Assembly: GCA_964629015.1 (NCBI GenBank)
Contig: CAZVMN010000002.1
Span: forward strand, 1-64,000
DNA from: Oceanococcus sp964629015
GTDB lineage: Bacteria; Pseudomonadota; Gammaproteobacteria; Nevskiales; Oceanococcaceae
Direction: 5' to 3'
Length of the DNA: 64,000 nt
Part shown: positions 1 through 8,647 of the stretch, in pieces
How positions within the stretch are numbered: the stretch's first letter is position 1
How the letters are laid out: each line of letters opens with the position of its first letter
Translations under genes and position numbers: made by a program
The notes under the pieces: generated by a model
What the model was told of the DNA's origin: nothing
The model's input: only the letters and a program-made list of their open reading frames with translations
The model's database searches: none

Positions 1-11
1 AGAGGTAACTC

Positions 12-2384
12 GTGGATAACAAGTACGTAATCTGGTTTCGTGAGCTGGGCATGGGAGATGTCGAGCGCGTGGGCGGCAAGAATGCTTCCCTGGGCGAGAT
101 GATCTCCAATTTGGCATCAGCCGGCGTGAGTGTGCCGGATGGTTTTGCCACGACCGCAGATGCGTACCGTGAGTTTCTCAATCATGATGGCTTGGCTGAT
201 CGTATCCAGAGCGAGTTGTCCAAGCTCGATCCGGACGATGTGGTCGCGCTCGCGCAAACCGGCAAAACCATACGCCAATGGGTGATGGACCAGCCCTTCC
301 CTGCTCGGCTTGATGCGGACATCCGAGAAGCCTACGCCGAGCTCGCCGGTGATCAGGGCATTTCCGTGGCGGTGCGCTCGTCTGCGACGGCTGAAGATTT
401 GCCTGAAGCGTCCTTCGCGGGTCAGCAAGAGACCTTCCTCAACGTCAATGGTCTGGACAACGTGCTGGCGGCAATCAAGGAAGTGTTCGCCTCGCTGTAC
501 AACGACCGCGCCATTTCTTACCGCGTGCATCATGGATTTGCGCATGAGCAGGTGGCGTTGTCGGCCGGTATTCAGCGCATGGTGCGTTCCGACAAGGGCG
601 CATCCGGTGTGATGTTCACAATTGACACCGAATCCGGTTTCCAGGATGTGGTGTTCATCACCTCGGCATTTGGTCTGGGCGAAGGTGTGGTGCAAGGGGC
701 TGTGAATCCTGACGAGTACTATGTCTACAAGCCCAATTTGCGCGCCAATCGTCCGGCGATTCTGCGCCGCAATGTTGGCGCCAAAGCCACGCAGATGGTC
801 TACACCGCCGATCGCAGCCTGGGCAAAACGGTTGAGTTTGTCGATGTGCCAGCCGATCAGCGCGTGCTGCTGAGCTTGACTGACGAAGAAGCTGAAGCCT
901 TGGCCCAACAGGCGCTGATTATCGAGCAGCACTACGGTCGTCCCATGGACATCGAGTGGGGCAAAGATGGCATCGACGGCAAGCTCTACATCCTGCAGGC
1001 ACGCCCGGAGACGGTGAAGAGCCGCGCAGGTGCGGGTAGCTTGCAGCGCTACCGTCTGTCACGTCGCAGTGAGGTGCTGAGTGAGGGGCGCGCTATCGGT
1101 CAGAAAATCGGTGCCGGTGTCATTCGCAATGTCAGTGACATCTCTGAAATGGCGCGTGTCCAGCCTGGCGATGTGCTGGTGACCGACATGACCGATCCGG
1201 ACTGGGAGCCGGTGATGAAGCGTTGTGCCGCGATTGTGACCAATCGTGGCGGTCGGACCTGCCACGCGGCGATTATCGCGCGCGAGCTGGGCATTCCGGC
1301 TGTTGTGGGTTGCGGTGACGCAACCACGGTGCTGAAAGATGGCGACGAAGTCACCGTGTCCTGTGCCGAAGGTGACACCGGTTTCGTCTACGAAGGCAAT
1401 CTTGATTTCGCCGTGGACGAGGTCGATCTGGGCGATATGCCGCCTGTGCCGCTCAAAATCATGATGAATGTGGGCAATCCGGATCGCGCCTTCGACTTCG
1501 CCTCGATTCCGAATGCGGGCGTGGGCCTTGCCCGCCTGGAATTCATCATCAACCGCATGATTGGTGTGCATCCGCAGGCCTTGCTGGAATTCGACAAACA
1601 GAGCCCGGAACTGCAATCCACCATCCGCAAATTGTCGGCGCCGTATGCCGATCCGGTCGATTTTTACGTCAAACGTCTGGCCGAAGGGATGGCCTCCATC
1701 GCCGCCGCATTTGCACCGGAACCGGTGATAGTGCGCCTGTCCGACTTCAAGTCCAATGAATACGCCAATCTGATTGGTGGTCGCCAATACGAGCCGCACG
1801 AAGAGAATCCGATGATCGGCTTCCGCGGTGCATCGCGCTACATTGATCCCAGCTTCCAGGCCTGCTTTGAGTTGGAATGCCGGGCGGTGAAATATGTTCG
1901 TGAGGAAATGGGACTGACCAATATGCAGATCATGGTGCCCTTCGTGCGCACCGTGGCCGGCGCGCAGAAAGTCATCGACATTCTCAAATCGTTTGGCCTG
2001 GAGCGCGGCAAGGATGATCTGAAGATCATGATGATGTGCGAGTTACCCTCCAACGCGCTGCTCGCTGACCAGTTCCTCGAGCACTTCGACGGATTCTCCA
2101 TCGGCTCCAACGACATGACCCAGCTGGCGTTGGGGTTGGACCGCGATTCTGGCCTGATCGCGCACATGTTTGATGAGCGCAATGATGCGGTCAAAGCGCT
2201 GCTTCATATGGCCATTCAAGCGTGCAAGAAGGCCGGAAAATACGTCGGCATTTGCGGCCAGGGTCCGTCGGACCACCCCGATTTGGCTCAGTGGTTGCTT
2301 GATGAAGGGATTGAATCCGTGTCTCTGAATCCGGATACCGTGTTGAGCACTTGGCTCTATCTGGCAGGTCAAAGGCCACAGTGA
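12..2384 (+). CDS. ppsA: Phosphoenolpyruvate synthase (pyruvate, water dikinase)
   Basis: Converts pyruvate, ATP and water to phosphoenolpyruvate, AMP and phosphate, the entry step of gluconeogenesis from three-carbon substrates. The 790-residue length matches the family. It has an N-terminal ATP-grasp domain (VGGKNASLGEM near residue 21), the central phosphohistidine domain with GGRTCHAAIIARELG (catalytic His about residue 418), and a C-terminal PEP-utilising barrel with the GSNDMTQL and CGQGPSD motifs. The start is GTG at 12, preceded by AGAGGT, which serves as ribosome binding site at the very edge of the window. Upstream control cannot be seen. Confidence 0.97.
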   Translation: MDNKYVIWFRELGMGDVERVGGKNASLGEMISNLASAGVSVPDGFATTADAYREFLNHDGLADRIQSELSKLDPDDVVALAQTGKTIRQWVMDQPFPARLDADIREAYAELAGDQGISVAVRSSATAEDLPEASFAGQQETFLNVNGLDNVLAAIKEVFASLYNDRAISYRVHHGFAHEQVALSAGIQRMVRSDKGASGVMFTIDTESGFQDVVFITSAFGLGEGVVQGAVNPDEYYVYKPNLRANRPAILRRNVGAKATQMVYTADRSLGKTVEFVDVPADQRVLLSLTDEEAEALAQQALIIEQHYGRPMDIEWGKDGIDGKLYILQARPETVKSRAGAGSLQRYRLSRRSEVLSEGRAIGQKIGAGVIRNVSDISEMARVQPGDVLVTDMTDPDWEPVMKRCAAIVTNRGGRTCHAAIIARELGIPAVVGCGDATTVLKDGDEVTVSCAEGDTGFVYEGNLDFAVDEVDLGDMPPVPLKIMMNVGNPDRAFDFASIPNAGVGLARLEFIINRMIGVHPQALLEFDKQSPELQSTIRKLSAPYADPVDFYVKRLAEGMASIAAAFAPEPVIVRLSDFKSNEYANLIGGRQYEPHEENPMIGFRGASRYIDPSFQACFELECRAVKYVREEMGLTNMQIMVPFVRTVAGAQKVIDILKSFGLERGKDDLKIMMMCELPSNALLADQFLEHFDGFSIGSNDMTQLALGLDRDSGLIAHMFDERNDAVKALLHMAIQACKKAGKYVGICGQGPSDHPDLAQWLLDEGIESVSLNPDTVLSTWLYLAGQRPQ

Positions 2385-2452
2385 CTTGACAGCACTTGGC
2401 GGTGAGCGCGATTGTGGAGGTCGTCTAACCCCCGACCCTTCAGGTGCCATCT

Positions 2453-2941
2453 GTGATCAACGTGCACGCGATGCGACGATCGACCGTTGCTTCATCGGCT
2501 TTGCCGAGGGGACGTCGCCACCCTGGTTCTCGGGGCTTTACCCTGATTGAGTTGCTGACCATTGTGTTCATCATCGGCATCTTGCTGGTCATCGCATTGC
2601 CGACGTATCTCAATTACTCCAACAGGGCGAAGCTCGCCGAGGCCTTGGGGCTATCGGCACCTGTGCGCCGTGCGGTCGATGAGTATTGGGCCACACATGG
2701 AGACCTCCCCGATTCAAGCTCGGTCGCGGCTGTTGGCCCGGCGGCTGATTACTCCGGTAGATACGTGGCTGGAATTACCGTGATTCAGGATGGCGTGATC
2801 CAGATCAGTCTGGATGATGCGAGTTTGAATTTTGGTCATTTGTTGCTGACGCCCACAACAGCAGGTTCGAGCAAGGTTTTGATATGGGTTTGCAGCTCAT
2901 CGGATATTGCCCCCCAGCATTTGCCCCGAGACTGCCGTTAG
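2453..2941 (+). CDS. Type IV prepilin-like protein (orphan)
   Basis: Prepilin with a class III leader: GFTLIELL with cleavage after Gly28 (counting from the GTG at 2453), Glu at mature position 5, then a hydrophobic helix (IVFIIGILLVIALPTYL). The mature part has about 130 residues, resembles PilA/PilE pseudopilins, and ends in a segment with two cysteines that may form a disulfide loop. The start is uncertain: GTG 2453 has AGGTG six bases upstream, while GTG 2444 and ATG 2471 are alternatives. TTGACA lies at 2386-2391, but no clear -10 follows at the right distance. The gene is only 6 bases from the next membrane protein and probably cotranscribed with it. Whether it is a structural or minor pilin cannot be told. 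Confidence 0.8.
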   Translation: MINVHAMRRSTVASSALPRGRRHPGSRGFTLIELLTIVFIIGILLVIALPTYLNYSNRAKLAEALGLSAPVRRAVDEYWATHGDLPDSSSVAAVGPAADYSGRYVAGITVIQDGVIQISLDDASLNFGHLLLTPTTAGSSKVLIWVCSSSDIAPQHLPRDCR

Positions 2942-2947
2942 GATGGG

Positions 2948-4039
2948 ATGATCAGAGTCATGTCGATACTACAAACACATTCGAATAACGTTGCTCAGCC
3001 AGAGCACTATCTGGCGGTTTTGCGTGCTATTGCGGTGATCAATTGGCTAGGCTTGGCGGTGCTTGGGAGCGTCGCTTGGATGCTTGGCCTATTTACCCCA
3101 AGTTTCGCGCCCAGTTCATCTCATTTGTTGCTCATGCTGTTTCTCGAAGCTGCAGGCGCTAATGCCATTCTCTCACTGGCACTGATCTACCGCGGTTGGT
3201 ATCTGCGTACCCCGCGTGAAGCCCTGAATAAACTTCGCTTACTGGCGACCGTGGTGTGCATCTGGGAGGTTCTACATCTCGTTGGTCTCTACGAATTCTT
3301 TGGCGGCATATTCAGTCCTTTCACGGTGGTTTTCCCGGTCGTCGTGCTGGCCTCTTTTTTCGTGCTACCACTACGTACCGCGCTGTTTGTTGCAACGCTG
3401 GTTTCGGTAGCTTGGCTTGTCGTGAGTCTGCTGCATTGGGGTAATGTTTTGTACCCGCTGGGCGCGGCTGGTGACCTCACTCTGCGCATGCCTGAGGCGA
3501 CGGCAAGCCGGCTCCTGATCATGGGTACGGTGATGCTGGCGTGCTTGGCCGGCGGGGCATTGTGGCGTCGACAGATGGATGCGGCGTTGCAAGGGCACTA
3601 TCCGTTGCAGCTGATCGACACGCGATTCGATTGCTTCACGCCCGAAGCGCTAGCCAAACGTATGGTTGAAGAAGCGACGCGCTCCAGCGCCAATGCTGCG
3701 GTATCCAGCGTTGTGCTGATGAGTCTTGAAGGTTTACCCGAGGTGCTTGCCAAACGTGGTTTGGATGCGGTTGAGGAGCGCTTGAGCCAGGTCGCTACGG
3801 CAGTTCGATCCATCACGCGGCACAATCTAGACACACTGGCTTATCTGGGCGATGCGACGTTCGGCTTGTTGCTGCCAACGGCCGACGCAGCCCAGGCCGA
3901 AGACGTGATGATGCGGATTCGCCAAGCGCTGACCACCGAACTTTCGGACAACCTGGATCACACGATTAGAGCATTGCCCTCGTCACTACCGAGCGCTGAT
4001 CATGCCCAGGAATTGTTGGCGCGCACCAAAGCGGACTGA
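2948..4039 (+). CDS. Membrane protein with degenerate GGDEF-like domain
   Basis: A 363-residue protein with an N-terminal half of about six hydrophobic segments (roughly residues 24-205) and a soluble C-terminal half. The C-terminus has the outline of a GGDEF domain: a segment reading LAYLGDATFGLLLPTADAAQ, then a helix like the one after a GGDEF motif. The signature itself is lost (LGDATF where R-x-GGDEF is expected), so diguanylate cyclase activity is unlikely. AGGATGGG directly before ATG 2948 supports this start. It follows the orphan prepilin by 6 bases. A role in sensing or pilus signalling is inference. Assignment to the GGDEF family rests on pattern recognition. Confidence 0.6.
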   Translation: MIRVMSILQTHSNNVAQPEHYLAVLRAIAVINWLGLAVLGSVAWMLGLFTPSFAPSSSHLLLMLFLEAAGANAILSLALIYRGWYLRTPREALNKLRLLATVVCIWEVLHLVGLYEFFGGIFSPFTVVFPVVVLASFFVLPLRTALFVATLVSVAWLVVSLLHWGNVLYPLGAAGDLTLRMPEATASRLLIMGTVMLACLAGGALWRRQMDAALQGHYPLQLIDTRFDCFTPEALAKRMVEEATRSSANAAVSSVVLMSLEGLPEVLAKRGLDAVEERLSQVATAVRSITRHNLDTLAYLGDATFGLLLPTADAAQAEDVMMRIRQALTTELSDNLDHTIRALPSSLPSADHAQELLARTKAD

Positions 4040-4050
4040 CCGCAAAGGCG

Positions 4051-4434
4051 TCAAACGGTCGGGGTGAGCTTGACTGCCTTTACGATGAGCAGAAGCCATC
4101 CGGCTAGCAACATTACCCCACCGATGGGAGTGATTGCGCCCAGTGGCTTGATGCCCGTGAGCGCGAGCGCGTAGAGACTGCCGCTGAACAGTGCGATACC
4201 CAGCGTGAAGCACCATAGCGGCGCCCGCAGCTGAAAGCCGCCAGCGCTGGCCAGGGCTACGACAACCAGCATCGCGATGGCGTGAATCATTTGGTAGTGC
4301 GTCGCAGTCTGGATGATGTCCAGTGCGTAAGCATCCAGGCGCTTTTTCAGCGCATGCGCCGCGAACGCGCCCATAGCGACACCTGACATGCCATAGAACG
4401 CGGCAATCGCTACCATCAGCTTGTCCATGCTCAA
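4051..4434 (-). CDS. DUF423 family small membrane protein
   Basis: A 127-residue integral membrane protein with about four hydrophobic helices and the family hallmark GAFAAHALK near the N-terminus (residues 22-30), as in E. coli YgdD. Function unknown. Its ATG overlaps the stop of the upstream response regulator by four bases (ATGA, 4431-4434), so translation is probably coupled. It converges with the degenerate GGDEF gene with an 11-base gap; no strong terminator is seen between them. Confidence 0.85.
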   Translation of the reverse strand: MSMDKLMVAIAAFYGMSGVAMGAFAAHALKKRLDAYALDIIQTATHYQMIHAIAMLVVVALASAGGFQLRAPLWCFTLGIALFSGSLYALALTGIKPLGAITPIGGVMLLAGWLLLIVKAVKLTPTV

Positions 4435-4868
4435 TCCTTGGGCGGGAATTCAGCGAAACGCATCCAAAAAGCTTGGATCGATTCGACCAGATCAATGAAC
4501 TCGTCCAAGTCCACGGGCTTGCAGATATACGCGTTGGCCTGCAGTTCGTAGCAAGTCAGGACATCACGCGGTGCGTTCGACGTGGACAGGACCATCACCG
4601 GAATGCGCTTGAGGCGCGGGTCCTGTTTTATTTCAGAAAGAACCTCGCGGCCATCTTTGCGCGGCAGGTTGAGATCCAATAGAACGAAGTCCGGCATGAT
4701 GAGGTCAGCGTAGTCGCCTTCTCTGCGCAGCATGGCCAAAGCCTGCTCGCCATCCCGAGCAACTTGCATATTGAAGGAGAGCCCACCTTCCTTGAAGATT
4801 TCTTCAGCCAGGCGCACATCGGCAGCGTTGTCTTCTACCAGTAAAATCTCAGCTTTGCGTTCGGTCAT
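4431..4868 (-). CDS. Single-domain response regulator (CheY/Rcp1-like)
   Basis: Stand-alone receiver domain of 145 residues when started at ATG 4868; a TTG at 4883 would add five residues. Counting from ATG 4868 the receiver residues are present: acidic pair Glu12/Asp13, phosphoacceptor Asp65 (VLLDLNLPRKDG), Ser/Thr in LSTS (95-96) and Lys117 in CKPV. The PRKDGRE pattern after the aspartate is typical of Rcp1-type regulators that work with phytochrome or hybrid kinases. There is no output domain, so it must act through protein contacts. No kinase is encoded next to it. It is divergent from the EamA transporter gene and translationally coupled to the DUF423 gene. Confidence 0.9.
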   Translation of the reverse strand: MTERKAEILLVEDNAADVRLAEEIFKEGGLSFNMQVARDGEQALAMLRREGDYADLIMPDFVLLDLNLPRKDGREVLSEIKQDPRLKRIPVMVLSTSNAPRDVLTCYELQANAYICKPVDLDEFIDLVESIQAFWMRFAEFPPKD

Positions 4869-4919
4869 TGGCGCATCAAACAATCAGTTCAGGGCCGCTT
4901 GGCGGCAAAAAACGTCATC

Positions 4920-5813
4920 ATGCCACAGCGCGCACCGTCCGATCTTTCGTCTTCACCATCTATTCGTCACGCCGGTATGTTTGGCTTGGCTGCTGCGTTT
5001 AGCTTTGCCTTGATGGGGGTGGCGATCAAGTTCGCCGCAACGGAACTGAACAACGCCATGGTGGTGTTCTTGCGCAACGCGTTTGGGTTGGTGGCTTTAT
5101 CCCCAGTCCTGTTGCGTCATGGTTGGGCGCGTCTTCGCACAGAACGTTTCGGTATGCATGTGGCGCGCTGTGTGATTGGGCTGTCGGCCATGTACTGCTT
5201 TTTCTTCGCGATTGCGCATATGCCTTTGGCCGAGGCGATGTTGTTGAACTATTCCACTCCGCTGTATGTGCCATTTATCGCCTGGCTTTGGGTGCAAGAA
5301 CGCCCCAGTACGCGGTTGATTCCGATCGTTGTGGTGGGTTTTGTTGGCGTGAGTCTGATTTTGCGCCCATCCAACCCTGCAACAGCGGGTTGGATTGGCC
5401 TGATTGGGCTGGCATCCGGTGTCATGGCGGCTGGGGCGTTTGTTGCGATTCGCCGATTGGCGCGCACCGAGCCTGCTGTGCGCATCGTGTTTTACTTCAC
5501 CGCGCTGAGCCTGGGCATTTCGATCGTGCCCTTGCTATGGCTGTGGCAGCAGCCAAGCGCTCACGCGCTATTGCTGATGGCCGCTGCGGGTGCGTGCGCC
5601 ACCCTCGCCCAAGTGTGTCTGACGCGCGCTTATGCGCTGGCACCAGCAGCCCAAGTCGCACCCTTCAACTATCTGGTGGTGGTATTTGCCGCATTCTGGG
5701 GCTGGATCATCTGGAACGAGCGCTCGGATGTCTGGAGCATGATTGGCGCGTTGCTGGTGGTGGGCAGCAGCTTGCTTGCGCTGCGTCAGCGTGATGAGAG
5801 TGTGCATCGCTGA
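4920..5813 (+). CDS. EamA-family (DMT) permease
   Basis: A protein of about 297 residues with ten predicted hydrophobic helices in two EamA repeats (roughly residues 20-140 and 155-285), as in RhaT/YdcZ-type drug/metabolite transporters. It acts in the inner membrane; the substrate is unknown. ATG 4920 is preferred over the TTG at 4899. No good Shine-Dalgarno sequence is visible at either. It is transcribed away from the response regulator gene, with only about 50 bases between the two starts. Confidence 0.88.
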   Translation: MPQRAPSDLSSSPSIRHAGMFGLAAAFSFALMGVAIKFAATELNNAMVVFLRNAFGLVALSPVLLRHGWARLRTERFGMHVARCVIGLSAMYCFFFAIAHMPLAEAMLLNYSTPLYVPFIAWLWVQERPSTRLIPIVVVGFVGVSLILRPSNPATAGWIGLIGLASGVMAAGAFVAIRRLARTEPAVRIVFYFTALSLGISIVPLLWLWQQPSAHALLLMAAAGACATLAQVCLTRAYALAPAAQVAPFNYLVVVFAAFWGWIIWNERSDVWSMIGALLVVGSSLLALRQRDESVHR

Positions 5814-5822
5814 TCCGCGTCG

Positions 5823-5838
5823 TGTCACTCCGGTGACA
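5823..5838. repeat. Perfect inverted repeat TGTCAC-N4-GTGACA
   Basis: A 16-base palindrome with a TCCG spacer, 10 bases after the transporter stop and about 110 bases before icd. It could be an operator for icd or a weak terminator hairpin of the transporter gene. No T-run follows, which argues against termination. The half-site resembles CRP-class boxes only loosely. The rest of the 5814-5948 gap shows no convincing promoter. Confidence 0.4.
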
Positions 5839-5948
5839 ATCGAATTTCGTAGGCTATGAATCCGTCGTTTGCGGCCCATATTCAAGCGTCGAAGGCGTAG
5901 AATAAGGCGACCAGATCGCATTCGCACACACAACGATTGGAGACCATA

Positions 5949-8177
5949 ATGGGCGCCGACAAACCGACCATTACCTATACGATTACCGACGAAGCGCCGA
6001 TGTTAGCCACAGCTTCGTTCCTGCCAATCGTGAGGAGGTTCTCAGCACCTGCTGGAATCGAAGTGGAGGCCACGGACATTTCCCTGGCGGCCCGCATACT
6101 TGCGTCGTTTCCTGAGTATCTCAGTGAAGCGCAGCGGGTCCCGGATACCCTGGCCGAGTTGGGTGAAATGACCCAGGACCCCAGCGCCAACATCATCAAG
6201 TTGCCAAACATCAGCGCATCTTTGCCGCAGCTCAAGAGCGCGATCAAAGAGCTGCAGGAACAGGGGTATCCGATTCCGGACTACCCCGTTGATATGCAGG
6301 ACGAGAAAGACGAGGACATCAAAGCACGTTATTCCCGTGTTCTGGGCAGCGCAGTGAACCCGGTGTTGCGCGAAGGCAATTCGGATCGGCGCGCTCCCAA
6401 GGCAGTCAAGGATTACGCCAAGAAAAATCCGCACTCCATGGCCGAGTGGAGTATGGCCTCGCGTACGCATGTTGCGCATATGCGCCACGGCGATTTCTAC
6501 GACAGCGAGAAATCCGTGACTGTGGAGCGCGCTTGCAGCGTGCGGATGGAACTGGTCACCGCGGACGGAGAGACTGAGGTACTGAAGCCCGAAATCGCTT
6601 TGCTTGATGGCGAGGTGATCGACAGCATGTTCATGAGCAAGAAAGCCCTGCTGGCTTTCTATGAAGAGCAGCTTGAAGACGCGCGCAAGACCGGGCTTAT
6701 GTTCTCGTTGCACGTCAAAGCAACGATGATGAAAGTGTCCCACCCGATTGTGTTTGGACACGCTGTGCGCACCTTCTACAAAGATGCGTTCAAGAAACAT
6801 AAGTTTTGGTTCGACGAGGTTGGCGTCAACGTCAATAACGGCTTGGTGGATTTGTACACCAAGATCGAAGCCCTGCCCGGTTCCCTGCGTGAAGAGATCA
6901 TCGAATCGATGCACGCATGCCACGAGCATCGACCCGAACTGGCCATGGTCGATTCAGCCAAAGGCATTTCCAACCTCCACGCACCCAACGATGTCATCGT
7001 GGACGCATCCATGCCGGCGATGATTCGGGCTGGCGGCAAAATGTGGGGCGCGGATGGGCGGCCCAAAGACACCAAGGCGGTGATTCCGGAAAGCACTTTC
7101 GCGCGGATCTACCAGGAAGTCGTGAACTTCTGCAAAACCAATGGGGCGTTTGATCCGGCGACCATGGGAACCGTGCCCAACGTGGGCTTGATGGCGCAGA
7201 AGGCTGAGGAATACGGCTCGCACGACAAGACGTTTGAAGTTCCCAAGGCTGGTGAGGCCCGGGTGGTCGACAATGCCACCGGTGAGGTGTTGATGTCCCA
7301 TCAGGTCGAAGAAGGCGACATCTGGCGCACTTGTCAGGTCAAGGATGAACCCATCCGTGATTGGGTCAAGCTTGCGGTCAACCGTGCACGTGCGTCGGGC
7401 ATGCCGGTGGTGTTCTGGCTTGATCCTTACCGTCCGCATGAAAATGAGCTGATCAAAAAGGTCGAAACGTATCTGCAGGACCACGATACCGAAGGTTTGG
7501 ATATCCAGATCATGTCGCAGGTCCGGGCCATGCGATACACCCTTGAGCGCTGCGTTCGCGGGATGGACACCATTGCGGCGACCGGCAACATTTTGCGCGA
7601 CTACCTGACGGATTTGTTTCCGATCATGGAATTGGGCACCAGCGCCAAGATGTTGTCGATTGTGCCTCTGATGAAAGGCGGTGGTTTGTACGAAACCGGC
7701 GCCGGCGGTTCAGCGCCCAAGCATGTTCAGCAGCTGGTGGAAGAGAATCACCTGCGGTGGGACTCGCTGGGTGAATTTCTGGCCCTGGCAGCCAGTTTTG
7801 AAGGCTTGGCAGAGAAATACGATTCACCGCGTATCAATCTGTTGGCGAAAACTCTGGATATGGCGACCGGCAAGTTGCTCGATACCGGGAAGAATCCGTC
7901 GCGTCGCACCGGTGAGTTGGATAACCGTGGTAGCCAGTTTTACCTGGCCCTGTACTGGGCACAGGCGTTGGCAGAACAGGACGAAGATGCCGAGCTCAAA
8001 GCGCATTTCGGCTCCATGGCCAAAGCGCTGGCAGACAACGAAGAGCGCATCGTCAAAGAACTCAATGCGGTACAAGGTCAGTCCGTGGACATCGGTGGCT
8101 ACTATTGGCCGGATACCGAGAAGCTGATCCAGGTGATGCGTCCCAGCGAAACGCTGAACAGCATCATCAACCTATAG
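5949..8177 (+). CDS. icd: Isocitrate dehydrogenase, NADP-dependent, monomeric type
   Basis: Oxidatively decarboxylates isocitrate to 2-oxoglutarate with NADP in the TCA cycle. The roughly 742-residue length and the whole reading frame match the monomeric IDH family (Azotobacter/Vibrio IDH-II type), which is unrelated in length to the 416-residue dimeric E. coli Icd. Recognisable blocks are the N-terminal TYTITDEAP, the NSDRRAP segment near residue 135, and DLFPIMELGTSAKMLSIVPL with GLYETGAGGSAPKH in the large domain. ATG 5949 is chosen over the upstream TTG 5937 because GGAG sits six bases before it. A strong terminator follows. Confidence 0.97.
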   Translation: MGADKPTITYTITDEAPMLATASFLPIVRRFSAPAGIEVEATDISLAARILASFPEYLSEAQRVPDTLAELGEMTQDPSANIIKLPNISASLPQLKSAIKELQEQGYPIPDYPVDMQDEKDEDIKARYSRVLGSAVNPVLREGNSDRRAPKAVKDYAKKNPHSMAEWSMASRTHVAHMRHGDFYDSEKSVTVERACSVRMELVTADGETEVLKPEIALLDGEVIDSMFMSKKALLAFYEEQLEDARKTGLMFSLHVKATMMKVSHPIVFGHAVRTFYKDAFKKHKFWFDEVGVNVNNGLVDLYTKIEALPGSLREEIIESMHACHEHRPELAMVDSAKGISNLHAPNDVIVDASMPAMIRAGGKMWGADGRPKDTKAVIPESTFARIYQEVVNFCKTNGAFDPATMGTVPNVGLMAQKAEEYGSHDKTFEVPKAGEARVVDNATGEVLMSHQVEEGDIWRTCQVKDEPIRDWVKLAVNRARASGMPVVFWLDPYRPHENELIKKVETYLQDHDTEGLDIQIMSQVRAMRYTLERCVRGMDTIAATGNILRDYLTDLFPIMELGTSAKMLSIVPLMKGGGLYETGAGGSAPKHVQQLVEENHLRWDSLGEFLALAASFEGLAEKYDSPRINLLAKTLDMATGKLLDTGKNPSRRTGELDNRGSQFYLALYWAQALAEQDEDAELKAHFGSMAKALADNEERIVKELNAVQGQSVDIGGYYWPDTEKLIQVMRPSETLNSIINL

Positions 8178-8182
8178 CCAAC

Positions 8183-8212
8183 AAGGCCCCCCCTCGCGGG
8201 GCCCTTTCTATT
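8183..8212 (+). terminator. Intrinsic terminator of icd
   Basis: GGCCCC (8185-8190) pairs with GGGGCC (8198-8203) around a short loop, flanked by AA on the left and CTTTCTATTT on the right. It starts within 10 bases of the icd stop and overlaps the convergent end of hslR (stop at 8208), so it may serve both directions. Confidence 0.75.
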
Positions 8213-8600
8213 TGCCCAAGAGTCGGCGAATGCGTTGACGCGCGTGTTTGTCCGGACGGGTTTGTGGCGGCAATGGTGCACTCAGGCGCTGGGCGCGACG
8301 CTCCGCGGATTTTACTTCGCGCTGACGTTTGCTCTCCGCAGATTCCTGGTACAACGTTTGCGCGACGCTCGCTGGGCCGCGTTGGTCGGACAGTGCAATC
8401 ACTTCCAACTCAAACTCCATGCCGCTTTTTTCCACGCGCAGTTGATCGCCCACGCGGAGCATGCGACTGGGCTTGGGACGATCACGGTTGCAATGCACCC
8501 GCCCCTGTTTGATCGCATCGACAGCCAGCCCCCGCGTTTTAAAAAAACGCGCTGCCCATAGCCACTTGTCGATACGTACGCTGTGTGTGGAGTCGTTCAT
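8208..8600 (-). CDS. hslR: Ribosome-associated heat shock protein Hsp15 (S4 RNA-binding)
   Basis: A 130-residue protein with an N-terminal S4 domain (VRIDKWLWAARFFKTRGLA, residues 8-26, then GRVHCNRDRPKPSRML) and a basic C-terminal tail (KRQREVKSAERRAQR). Hsp15 binds 50S subunits carrying stalled nascent chains and helps free them after heat stress. It lies downstream of ftsH on the same strand, separated from it by a strong terminator, so it probably has its own promoter or relies on read-through. Confidence 0.93.
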   Translation of the reverse strand: MNDSTHSVRIDKWLWAARFFKTRGLAVDAIKQGRVHCNRDRPKPSRMLRVGDQLRVEKSGMEFELEVIALSDQRGPASVAQTLYQESAESKRQREVKSAERRAQRLSAPLPPQTRPDKHARQRIRRLLGK

Positions 8601-8633
8601 AAAACAAAAAACCGCCCGACGAATCGGGCGGTT
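8601..8633 (-). terminator. Intrinsic terminator after ftsH
   Basis: Perfect 9-base stem (8611-8619 with 8624-8632) around a four-base loop. On the minus strand it is followed by a T-rich run of about ten bases (8601-8610). It lies 14 bases after the ftsH stop and before hslR, and ends the carAB-greA-rlmE-ftsH transcript. Confidence 0.9.
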
Positions 8634-8647
8634 ATGCAGGTTTGGCC

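Noticed and set aside
117..932. Long open frame on the minus strand inside ppsA (271 codons)
   Set aside because: It lies wholly antisense to a certain gene, has no recognisable domain and no ribosome binding site; codon bias of the real gene opens this frame.
4037..4067. GACCG/CGGTC inverted repeat between the GGDEF-like and DUF423 genes as a terminator
   Set aside because: The stem is short, the loop long and no T-run follows on either strand.
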